The translations under genes and the position numbers were made by a program. From a virus, in IMG/VR virus record IMGVR_UViG_3300002350_000003, positions 1 to 64,000 of that record: a stretch of 64,000 bases of DNA; one strand, written 5' to 3'. Below are positions 1 to 10,200 of this stretch, one piece after another. The notes beneath the pieces were generated by a model, which made no database searches, was not told the DNA's origin, and saw nothing but the letters and a program-made list of their open reading frames with translations. The stretch's first letter is position 1. Each line of letters opens with the position of its first letter.

Positions 1-3000
1 GGAATTTAATACAAGCCATAAATTCACCAAATGTAACCCGTGAATATAATGATAGATTTGGTCATGATGTTGCAATTAGTGATAATGGCGAAGTTATTGT
101 TATAGGATCACCTTATATCAATCAAGCTGTTATGGCCTATGAAAGAAATTATGCGGCTAGAGATATGTTCTATTATGGGCTTCCAGCGTGGATACAATCC
201 AATCGTTCAGAAAAATATGCAATACCATTAGAAAAATATTACAAATCACCTTCCAGATTAGATGATATAAAAGCTCTTTATTTATCTATAGATCAAGATG
301 ATAAATTTCAATCTAGACTAGATATGGGGATAGAAGAATATCAAAATATATATACATATGAACATAGCTCAATGCAACCGGTAGGATCATGGTCATTCAT
401 AGCCGCTGAACATGCTCCAACACCCAGACTTGGTTATAGTGTGGCTACTAATGAGGATGGTAGTGTTATTGTAGCTGGTGCGCCAACCGATAGTTTAAAT
501 TTTTACAACGATGCAGATGTATATTATGCATATAACTCTAGCTTCAAAGGTAAATATTATGGAACTGGATATGTTGATCCAAGTGGACTTATAACTGGTC
601 CAGTAAACTCATCGTGGTCTTCTAGTTTATATGCTGGATCTGCTCATGTATTTGAATCTAGAAAATATTATCCACATAATCGCGCTATTGAGTACGGTAG
701 ATTTGGAAACCTACATGAAAATATTAGCAATAACACAGCCGACTCTGGACATTTTCATTATATATCACAAATTTTTTCTGATAAAAACTTTACTAAGACT
801 GATTTTGATAACTCTGAAATTCCGAATGATGCGGGTTTAGTTTTTATTATTACCCCAGCAGTAAATGCGTTGAGTGATGAAGTTGTAAATAATATCAAGA
901 ATTGGTTAGCACTTGGTGATAGAAATTTAGTTCTTGTGGCAAATGATCCTATATGGGAAGCAAGTGGGATTTACGGTAAGTCTAATGAAATTTTAAATAA
1001 TTTGTTGGACAGGCTTCAGTCTAGGATGAGGATAGTTCCAGCAAGAAATCACTATGAATCGCTGCCAAGTGGATATACATCATTCAACAATATTGTTCCA
1101 TCAGTTATTCCACAGGGATCTACATATACTTATGTTAATAGATCACCAGCAAGGGCGAGCGGCGTTGCAGATATAAAAGTATTTTTTAGTTATGATGAGC
1201 AAATGTCTTGCAAACCAGTTCCGGGTTGTAGTTTAGAATTGGAGTCGCAGCAAATTCAAACACGATGCGAAATGCCACTAAGAAATTATGGAGATTTAAG
1301 AGCATCTTGGAATGAGTTGTGCTGTAAATCAACACCAAATGGTACATTGGTTCCAGTTATATATTCTCATAATTGGCCTCTTATTTTTGGTTCTTATACG
1401 CCAGACTGTGATGACGTAGCTTTTGAATCTAAACCAACAAAAAATCAAGAGCCAATTCCAATACTAGTCGCCGCAGAAAAAGTAAGACAAGAAATTATAT
1501 ATCCAGCAGTACCGGCATCTTCGGGATATGAAATTATATATGAAGATATTTCTTCTAACTCTATCATACATGAATTTGGTAGTCCAGATGATGGTGCTGA
1601 AACTAGTTTTTCTTATGGTCTAAATAGTCAAGAAGGGATTGACTATAATTCTATAGAGTACAATATAACTAATAGGCAAAATACTGAATTATTCTATAAA
1701 CCATTAGATGATCTTGGTGGATTATTGCAAGCTAAAGGTATTGCAAAGATAGATGTAGTTCCATATTTATACAAAGAGCAAATCTCAGATAGGGGCTATT
1801 TTGCTGTAGAATATTCTTACAAGAAACAAACATCTTCTAAGATAGATATTATAGCAAATTTTGAAATTGAATCTAAGTTTGCAGAGGGTGCTGGAGATGC
1901 CAATATTTTGTTTTATCAAAATTTAGCATCATCTTCTGAGACTAGGTTCAAAGAATCTAAGATAGCTCAATTGAATTGGAATGGTAGGCAATTTTTCTCT
2001 GATGCATACCCATATTCTCAGGCAAAAGGTGCTTTACAAATTGGAAATAATCTTGAACAAAATGTATCTGTATTAAATAGCACATACAATGTAGCTTTTC
2101 TTCCGGGCATCAATGGGCAACCATCAAGTGACAATATGCAAAATTTAACTGAATGGTTATCATTTGGGAATAAACGCTTGATTATAACGTGTGAAAATAC
2201 TCTGTCTAGCATAAAAGAAGCCCAAAAGCTATGTGAAACTTTAGAAATAAATTTAGAGTTACTTACCAATTATTACAACGATAATATTTCTGTCGGTTTT
2301 GGATCTTTAACCATAAATCAAAATCACAGAATTGGTGGTAATAATTTTACAAATGTAAGAACGATTTTTAGAAATATCGAAGATCCAAACCCCAAATTAA
2401 TTACGAGTTTATCATCATTTAATTGTGGCGGTCTTTCGTTTTATGCATTTAAGCTTAATGAAAATGCTATCCCTTTAGCATATCTTGACAGTCCAATTTA
2501 TGATTACATTCCTAAAGAATATAACAATAATAATTGGGATGTTAATGCCGGTATAGTAAAATTAAATGTTCCAGTTTTACCGGGATCGGGATATAGATTA
2601 TTTATCAACTCTGAAGCTCTAGATACTTCAGAAACAGTAAATTTAACAATAGATGTAGAAAATGCTTCTTTGTTCCCAAAGATGCCGTATCCAGATTTAT
2701 CATCCGCATTTATACCAGAGCTAGATAGTAATAGAGAAACATTCGACTCCAAAAATATTACTACCTCATTTTATAGTTTGAAATGTAACTCTCCAATTTT
2801 TAAAGATATTCAAGTTGGTGATACTAATAATATTAACATTTATATTTCATGTGTGTCACCTAGACTGAAAAGTGATTATGTTCCAAAGAGCGTAAGATTA
2901 TTAGGTATATCTGGCGTACCAATTCCAGTATATGAAAAAATTACTACATCCACTGTTCAAATACCAGTTGGAGGATTTCTTTATAGAATATCTGACCCAA

Positions 3001-4997
3001 TAGATGAAAGTAGAGAGATAATAGATGTTGTTAGAACAATAAGTACAGATAATACAAAATACTGTAAATCTGGATGTGAGTTTTTAGGTAATCAATTAAT
3101 AGAAGATGGTCCAGTAGTAGCGGCCCAAGAGCTAGAAATATTTTCATCTTTTGAAGCCGGATTTGCAAGATCAAGAGTCACTGTAATAACAGATTCTAGT
3201 ATTGTGCAGGGTAGATATTTAATTGATGAAAATGAAACAATAGTAAAGAGTACTTACGATTTTATTAGAAGTTTGTATCCAGAGACTTATTTTTTCTCAG
3301 AAAGATCTGGAAGACAAGTTGATGTCTATAATAAACTTATATCTCCAGAACGCGGAAGCCCAACTAAATATCATTCCCGAGCAACAAATCTTGGATTAAA
3401 TAAGAATTTTGGTAATTTTATTAATGCTCCTTCTGCGCCTATAAATGGTAATGAATCAAAATATATTCCTAAATATGTTACTAGACCCAAACTTCCTTGG
3501 GAAGATGAAATAGATCCTAAGAAAGTAGAAGAAATTAAAAATCAATTTATAAGTGGATTTTTACCACAACAATTTCAACACTCTGCTGTATCAAGAATAA
3601 GTGGTATTATAGATGGGGTTTCTTACTCTGATGCTACTGTAATAGGTGGAGTTCCTCAAATCTTGAAAGACAAAGGTTATGATTATCTTGATCTTGATAA
3701 ATTTCCATCTGGATACCCCGGAGATTTATTTGGATATTCCATTGCCGTAAAAGGAAAAAAGATTTTAGTTGGCTCCCCATTTTCTGCATTTAATTCAGAA
3801 ACAATAACACCGTGGAGTAATAATGTTTCATTACGTTTAGGATCAGATGGTGGTGCTGGTGCTGTTTATATGTTTGAAAAGTCTTCTGATAGTAAATGGG
3901 TTAATTCTAATAAATTTAGACCACAATCACTCATGGGACAGTTAAGTGGAGTAGGAATTTATTCTGACCAGTTTGGCCATTCGGTAGATATACAGAATGA
4001 TGTTATAGTGGTTGGCTCACCTAATCACAGTTATGGAAATTACTATGATTTTATTTATAACAATGGATCATTTTCTAGAAAGAACTTTAATCCACAATTT
4101 GATATTCCAGACTTGAAAGTTTATGATCTTGGATATTCTGGAGTTAGAAATAGCTTGAATGTAAATAATGCTTATAATAAAAACGCTGGAGCAGTTTACG
4201 TTTATGAGAATAAGATTACAGATTGGGAAAATAAAAAACAATCTTGGACTCTTGTAGAAAAACTTGTATCTAATCCATCTAATCCAAACGTAGCAAAATA
4301 CTTTAATGGAAGTGGAGAGAGATTTGGAAATAATGTATATATTACTAGGCCATACAGAACTGATGCTGATTATTGTATATTTGCTGGATGTGGATTTGCA
4401 TCTGGAGTTTCCAAAATTAATGTAGGGGCATCGTATGCAAAAGATATCATGCTTAGATCACAAAAGCCTTCTATACCAAGTAGTTCTGCTTGGATATCTG
4501 CCAAAGTGTTTGGTAATAGGGATGCTAATGGAGATCCAACAGTCACATTAGATTTTAATAATATTGGAGATAGTAAAAAATATTATGCAAGTGGCATTGT
4601 TATTGCAAATGAAAATGGAACTTTATTTATAGAAGTTTCTGGTCAAGACCCGTCAACAAAAGGCTTCATATCTCATAGACCATATATTGAATCTGTTTAT
4701 GGGTATTACCAATACGGCAAGCTTATGGAGGTTGCTACACCTCTGTATGTTAGCGGCGGATATATATCCCCAAGCTCTCAAATGCCATTAACTATAAATG
4801 TGGAAAATTCTGCATATGTGTATAATACTGTAGGATTGTATAGTGAGGTAAAATCTGGTGATATTTCTACATATCCATCTGGATTGCCTCTATTTATAGA
4901 ACCCCCATCCGGGGTATCTCTTGAGTACTTGAATTTGTATTCTAGCGGGACAGGAAGTCAAAACGACAATCTTAACTTAAGTATAAGAGGTAAATAA
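1..4997 (+). CDS. Giant virion protein with FG-GAP-like repeats (5' end outside window)
   Basis: The reading frame is open from base 3 at the window edge, so the ATG at 132 is internal and the protein has at least about 1,660 residues. Seen: repeated FG-GAP/beta-propeller-like motifs, each a 'FGxxV/I' followed by a hydrophobic strand ending in 'GSP' or 'GAP', near nt 60-115, 430-490, 3725-3790, 3970-4025 and 4315-4350. The middle holds two diverged copies of an alpha/beta segment (about nt 826-950 and 2084-2205), each with a 'WL..G...L' core. FG-GAP-type propellers in other proteins mediate adhesion. Inference: a tail or baseplate-associated adhesin. No catalytic motif is visible. It is followed by the next gene with a TAATG overlap, so the two are translationally coupled. 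The exact virion role is unknown. Confidence 0.75.
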   Translation, partial: NLIQAINSPNVTREYNDRFGHDVAISDNGEVIVIGSPYINQAVMAYERNYAARDMFYYGLPAWIQSNRSEKYAIPLEKYYKSPSRLDDIKALYLSIDQDDKFQSRLDMGIEEYQNIYTYEHSSMQPVGSWSFIAAEHAPTPRLGYSVATNEDGSVIVAGAPTDSLNFYNDADVYYAYNSSFKGKYYGTGYVDPSGLITGPVNSSWSSSLYAGSAHVFESRKYYPHNRAIEYGRFGNLHENISNNTADSGHFHYISQIFSDKNFTKTDFDNSEIPNDAGLVFIITPAVNALSDEVVNNIKNWLALGDRNLVLVANDPIWEASGIYGKSNEILNNLLDRLQSRMRIVPARNHYESLPSGYTSFNNIVPSVIPQGSTYTYVNRSPARASGVADIKVFFSYDEQMSCKPVPGCSLELESQQIQTRCEMPLRNYGDLRASWNELCCKSTPNGTLVPVIYSHNWPLIFGSYTPDCDDVAFESKPTKNQEPIPILVAAEKVRQEIIYPAVPASSGYEIIYEDISSNSIIHEFGSPDDGAETSFSYGLNSQEGIDYNSIEYNITNRQNTELFYKPLDDLGGLLQAKGIAKIDVVPYLYKEQISDRGYFAVEYSYKKQTSSKIDIIANFEIESKFAEGAGDANILFYQNLASSSETRFKESKIAQLNWNGRQFFSDAYPYSQAKGALQIGNNLEQNVSVLNSTYNVAFLPGINGQPSSDNMQNLTEWLSFGNKRLIITCENTLSSIKEAQKLCETLEINLELLTNYYNDNISVGFGSLTINQNHRIGGNNFTNVRTIFRNIEDPNPKLITSLSSFNCGGLSFYAFKLNENAIPLAYLDSPIYDYIPKEYNNNNWDVNAGIVKLNVPVLPGSGYRLFINSEALDTSETVNLTIDVENASLFPKMPYPDLSSAFIPELDSNRETFDSKNITTSFYSLKCNSPIFKDIQVGDTNNINIYISCVSPRLKSDYVPKSVRLLGISGVPIPVYEKITTSTVQIPVGGFLYRISDPIDESREIIDVVRTISTDNTKYCKSGCEFLGNQLIEDGPVVAAQELEIFSSFEAGFARSRVTVITDSSIVQGRYLIDENETIVKSTYDFIRSLYPETYFFSERSGRQVDVYNKLISPERGSPTKYHSRATNLGLNKNFGNFINAPSAPINGNESKYIPKYVTRPKLPWEDEIDPKKVEEIKNQFISGFLPQQFQHSAVSRISGIIDGVSYSDATVIGGVPQILKDKGYDYLDLDKFPSGYPGDLFGYSIAVKGKKILVGSPFSAFNSETITPWSNNVSLRLGSDGGAGAVYMFEKSSDSKWVNSNKFRPQSLMGQLSGVGIYSDQFGHSVDIQNDVIVVGSPNHSYGNYYDFIYNNGSFSRKNFNPQFDIPDLKVYDLGYSGVRNSLNVNNAYNKNAGAVYVYENKITDWENKKQSWTLVEKLVSNPSNPNVAKYFNGSGERFGNNVYITRPYRTDADYCIFAGCGFASGVSKINVGASYAKDIMLRSQKPSIPSSSAWISAKVFGNRDANGDPTVTLDFNNIGDSKKYYASGIVIANENGTLFIEVSGQDPSTKGFISHRPYIESVYGYYQYGKLMEVATPLYVSGGYISPSSQMPLTINVENSAYVYNTVGLYSEVKSGDISTYPSGLPLFIEPPSGVSLEYLNLYSSGTGSQNDNLNLSIRGK

Positions 4998-6847
4998 TGC
5001 TAGCTATTTATTATGATGAAGCTACAGCCTGCATTCTTAGGCCCACTCCGCTTATTTCTATAACTCAAAATGTTATTAGGAATAAGGCTGGTATGCTTGG
5101 TAGTTATTACGATATCACTTTAAATGGCACTATTCTCCCAGACGAAGGTTCCCCGTTTTATGTAACTGGCGGCGGTTCTGCAAACCACAACTCTCCAGCT
5201 ACAGTACAGTCGGCGTTTTCTTCACTCTACTCAACGCCGCCAAAAGAAGCAGTACATTTTGATAATTATATGAGTTCTATTATTCATAAGCAGAATTTAC
5301 TTAGAGAGTTGTTTAAGCGTGACGGTCAACTTGTTGAATTATTACCAGTTAGTGTAAGAACCGAATCAGACAGTGCAATGACGGATAATCCCGTTTTGAA
5401 GTTTCACCCCACAGTACAGTCTATTTCTTTTGAAGAAGGTATTTATGTTACCAATTGCAAATATACTATTAATTTACGTGCAGAAGTATTATTAGACAAC
5501 TCTAACAATATAATATCAGACGGTATTACCAATTCTACAATATGGCCAACGGGTTCGGATAGAATTCCAATAAGAGCCAATGATAGAAATTTGAAAATTG
5601 TAAATGCGTTAAATGCCAGCGGTTTTGTTGAAGACTATAGCGAAAGTTGGTCTATAGAAGTAGAGGAAGGCAACGGAACAACTAATACCGCCGCCCCAAT
5701 TACGACAGCTTTACCAACTAATCATATAGGATCACTCAGAACATATAGAGTGACTCGTAATATAACCGCAACTGGCCGCACAATGTATTATTCAGAAAAT
5801 GGTTCAAAGGTAATTAAAAGAAGAGAGGCTTGGGAGCAAGCAAAGCAATACATATATAATACAGTTTTAAAAGATCAAGATAATATTTCAACAAACAACT
5901 CTACTGGATATGAACAATTTCCAGAATATACTTTAGGCCCATATTTTGGAAGTGGATATCTTAATATTGCTAAAGATATTTGGGGAGGATATAATCATTT
6001 AAGAACTGAATCTATAGATACCACGGCTGGAACTGTTACCATAAATGATACTTGGTTAATGTCAAGTGGCAATGCTTATGAAAACTATAATCTATCAGTA
6101 TCAAAAAGTTATGATAACGCATTACATAAAGTTAGCATAGACGGAAAAATAAAGGGCTTGTCTAGCGTACATGCTGGATCAACACAATACGGCGGCTCTA
6201 ATACAAGCACAGCAACTCAATATGGAAACGCTCCACTAAACACCGCTCACGAAAATGCAAGATACAAATGGAATCAAGTGAGTAATACTGGAGTTTATGG
6301 GCCAAACTGTTATTTATTTAGACGCGCACAAGCCTTAATGCACTTGCCGCTGAATTATATACCTTTATCAATATCATTATCTTCTAATGAATTCACGGGT
6401 GAAATAGATTACAATGTTGAATATGACACAAGACTTCAAAATGTAGTAAGTGGCACTTTATCAGAAAGTATAACTTGCAGCGACACATATCCGGGTGATG
6501 TTTTTGCTGTTATACCAGTTATTGGAAGACAACACGGGCCAGTATTACAATATGTCGGCGGAAGAACAGAGTATCAAAGAAATTTAAGTATAGAATTGGT
6601 GATGGACAAATATTATACTTCTGGAAATGGCTCTTTAGTTAATAGGATAAGACAACAATCCGTTTTATCAAAACCAAGTTTAAACGAACCTTTTAAGGGT
6701 CAAATTAATTCTATCATTCATGCGTATAGTCCAGTACAAGAAGCTAATATAAGAAAATATTTCGTTAGCCCGCCATCAGAAACTTGGGATCCAAGCACCG
6801 GAAGATATTCATTACAAATCAATTGGACTTATGAGGTAGGTAGGTAA
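4997..6847 (+). CDS. Large probable virion protein (616 aa), function unknown
   Basis: Starts at an ATG that shares one base with the previous gene's stop (TAATG). It is rich in Ser, Thr, Asn and Tyr, low in Lys, and has no signal peptide or membrane segment, a composition typical of beta-rich tail or baseplate proteins. No family is recognised. Context is the evidence: it sits in a co-directional run of six large virion-like genes and is followed four bases later by a 137-aa protein. Inference: tail or baseplate structural protein. It could equally be a capsid-surface protein. Confidence 0.6.
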   Translation: MLAIYYDEATACILRPTPLISITQNVIRNKAGMLGSYYDITLNGTILPDEGSPFYVTGGGSANHNSPATVQSAFSSLYSTPPKEAVHFDNYMSSIIHKQNLLRELFKRDGQLVELLPVSVRTESDSAMTDNPVLKFHPTVQSISFEEGIYVTNCKYTINLRAEVLLDNSNNIISDGITNSTIWPTGSDRIPIRANDRNLKIVNALNASGFVEDYSESWSIEVEEGNGTTNTAAPITTALPTNHIGSLRTYRVTRNITATGRTMYYSENGSKVIKRREAWEQAKQYIYNTVLKDQDNISTNNSTGYEQFPEYTLGPYFGSGYLNIAKDIWGGYNHLRTESIDTTAGTVTINDTWLMSSGNAYENYNLSVSKSYDNALHKVSIDGKIKGLSSVHAGSTQYGGSNTSTATQYGNAPLNTAHENARYKWNQVSNTGVYGPNCYLFRRAQALMHLPLNYIPLSISLSSNEFTGEIDYNVEYDTRLQNVVSGTLSESITCSDTYPGDVFAVIPVIGRQHGPVLQYVGGRTEYQRNLSIELVMDKYYTSGNGSLVNRIRQQSVLSKPSLNEPFKGQINSIIHAYSPVQEANIRKYFVSPPSETWDPSTGRYSLQINWTYEVGR

Positions 6848-6851
6848 TAAA

Positions 6852-7265
6852 ATGCCAACAAGATCTGAAAATACTAATATAAATCCATCTGAACTTGTAC
6901 CCGCAGGAGATAGAAAAATATCTCGGCAATTGATGGATAATATATCTGGTGTGACTCATGGATATACATATGATAGTGTATCAGTAACTAGACCTCCAAG
7001 CCCTCTAACTCCAAACGGATTAATTTTTGCTACTACTGGAGTATCAAATGGCTATGCTTCTACTGTTAGCGGTATAACTAATTTTACTGCTTACAATGAC
7101 TATATACATTATGCTCCTGTTGGTGCTGGTGGTAGCCTTGGTGGAGCTTTAACTGGGGCGGGTATAACTAATGTTGTATCACCACCAGCTAGATTTAATG
7201 TATTTAACAATTTAGTCAAAGCAAATTTTAGATTTGAAATTTATACTAGGCAATATAGAACATGA
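6852..7265 (+). CDS. Small probable virion protein (137 aa)
   Basis: Short Ser/Thr/Gly-rich protein with a glycine-rich stretch near residues 93-105 and no membrane segment. It overlaps the next gene by four bases, so it belongs to the structural operon. No recognisable domain. Its size and position between two very large genes suggest a minor tail or baseplate component or a connector. That is inference from context only. Confidence 0.55.
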   Translation: MPTRSENTNINPSELVPAGDRKISRQLMDNISGVTHGYTYDSVSVTRPPSPLTPNGLIFATTGVSNGYASTVSGITNFTAYNDYIHYAPVGAGGSLGGALTGAGITNVVSPPARFNVFNNLVKANFRFEIYTRQYRT

Positions 7266-10200
7266 CTACTAGATCAGAATTAACATCGGGGATTTACGGG
7301 AATCCAAATCCAGTGCCAAGGGTACAGGCTGGAATTTTAAATCCTACTGACACTTCTAAAGTTTCTTCTATCATTCCATCTAGTGGATGGTACGGAGTTA
7401 ATTGGCCCCGATATAGTGGTAGTGTTATACCACAAGGTATTTCAACTGGAGGTTGGGTTTTAGACCCTACGACTAAGGATACATATGATAGGGGATATCC
7501 TCAACAAACATTTCTTGGAGCTTCTATATGTAATTTTAGTATGAATGGTGGCTTTGGTGATAGTAGCTCAACATTGTCGTTAGATCTAGTTGCTGATGAA
7601 TATAATAACTCTGATAATACCGCGCAGGGGGCGGGAGATGATGTTTATCATAGTGGACTTGGTGATAGATTTGTACCACCTATGGCTGGCAGTCCAGTAT
7701 TTTTTAAATTTGGGCAAAACTTTGCTACGGTAGAAGAAGCTTATAGATATACCTTTGATACTATATACAGAACTAACACCATTCAACCAGCATCTATAAC
7801 TCAGGGCGGAACTTTCAACAAAGATAACTTTACATCTTTGGGAGCAAATCAATATGTTAATTTGTCTAATAATGGTATCTATAATTTTACTCAGGCTGTT
7901 ACTAATCAATATGTAAGAGGATCTGGCCACATAGTATTTGGTGGTATCCTGCAATCCTATATACAAAACCGTGGCCCCGGTGGGAGTCCAACATATTCTG
8001 TGCAAGTCACAGACCCAAGAGAGATACTATCAAATGTAACAGTAATTTTGAACAACTATGCCGGAAGTACATTCAATACAAAAAATATCTTTAATGTCTA
8101 TGGATTTTTAGAACATAATGTTTCGACTACACTTTCTGGACAATTAATGGGATATTTTGGTGGATTTAATCTGTTAAAAAAGTTTGTAAATCCGACAAAT
8201 GGATTTGTTAGTTATAGTGGCGAACAATATCCAAAAGATTTTGTTGATTGTTGGGTTGGTAATGCACCATTCCCAGCCTTTGGTGCTACCAAGTCAGCAT
8301 TTCCTTTTACTGGCACTGGCATGTCTAGAAGAGGATCTCAGGGTATTCCATATTATCGCCTTGCTCAAGCGATGAATGCATTAATGTCTATTCAATATCC
8401 TTTACCGCAAGAATATATTAAAAAAGGATTTGGTGGTACTATAAATTTTCGTGGATATAATTATGTTGTTGATTTTAGTGGACTCCCTAATTTACCACCT
8501 TTATACTATTTAGATTTTGATCAAATAAATCTACTAGACTTAGCACTTGAGGTTTGTGAGGTCGCTAGCAGAGACTTGTTTGTTTCTTTGCTGCCAGTAA
8601 TAAATCATCCTGCGTGTCAACATTTATATAATAGCCAACAAGGTGGTTCATTTACTGGTCTAAATGCTATACCCAGTGGTTTAATAGCTGGAATTATAAG
8701 ACTAGATAGTATTGATAGATCCTCGCCCCCAAATTATGGTGCAATTAAACGATACATAGATAACTTATCTAATGCTGGAATATATGTAGAAAATCAAGAT
8801 ATTGGTTATGAGCTTTCTAACGTTACAACTGATAAGTTTGTTACTGGCGCACAAGAAGTTGATATGTATTGTTTTTCTACTAATTCTGATAGAGGAATAG
8901 TGAACGCTAGGAGTAGACGTAGCGGTGGTGAGGGTAACGATGCTGATTGGCAACAATGGACACTTGAAAAACAAGTTGAACAACAGATTTTACCCTATTA
9001 TGGAACTTTAGGTCAAAGTGCTGTGACTATTCCCAAAGGTTGGGGTGCTTATCAACAAGTATTATTAGATGCTACAACATTAAATGCTAAAGGTGTTGGA
9101 GCATACTATGTAACAACAGAAATGGAGCTACGATGTGCTTCAGTATCGTATGAATGCTGGAAGAATTTTTTACAACAATATAATGATACATATTTAGAAT
9201 CTATAGAAGACGATGATACATTTGAGGGAGCCGCCCTTAATCAGACCCCTAATTTTGGTGGAGTTCCAGCGCGCTCAATAGCTACAAATTATGCCGTTAC
9301 AGTTCCACGTTCCGTATTTGATACTTACACTGCTTCTGGCTCACGGTTTGGTCAAGATAATTTGCCTGCTAGTCCATGCAATCCTCCATATGGATATCCA
9401 CTATATTATAAAAGAATGACTAAGTTAGGAATACCAGAAGGAGGATTAACAAAATTACAATCCCGGTTAACTGGATTTATTACTGCCGCCGCGACTATTA
9501 GAGGTGCAGATGCAGATAGTTGGGAAGATATTAGAAATTCTGTATTAGCAGAATTAGAACAGATTAATTATGGTGAGTTGACTCAGCAAGAACAAACTTT
9601 TTATACTACCATTAAAAACGAGTTACAAAAAAATCCTCCAAATTTAGAAATGTTGAATGGCATAGATGAAGGATTGCATAAAATTGGCGCGGTTTTACCA
9701 AGATTAGCAAAGAAGGGGACAGAAAATGCATTAAAAGTATATGAGTTTTTGAAAAAAATAGCTGATGAAAATTTAGGTAAAAAATTCTTAATAAAAATTC
9801 CTAGCAAGGTTAACTTTTTTTATGATGAAAATATAACTTGGAATAGTAGTTCAAATGGCGGTGAATATTTGACCGGCCCATTTGGTTTCAAGCCTAGGCC
9901 GGTTACATCTGGAATATATGAAGAGTTCTCCGCAGATTTTAAAAATGGATATATTGCAAAAAGAGATAATTCAAAAAATTCTATTAATTCATTTTTGACC
10001 AGCGGCATCGATACAAAACAAGATGATTATGTAGGGGCTTTGAAAGTCAATTTTAATCCCATAGCTGATAAATATGAATTCAATTATTCTCCTAGTAATT
10101 TAGGTGGATACTTTCCATTTGATTTATATACTAATACTTTAAGCTATAAAGATATACAGAAATTACCACCGAGTGTTCAACCAAAGGCTGTTTTTCAACA

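Noticed and set aside
7586-8005. Minus-strand open frames inside the plus-arm structural genes
   Set aside because: They lie wholly within long plus-strand frames with strong coding character and have no independent ribosome site or homology.
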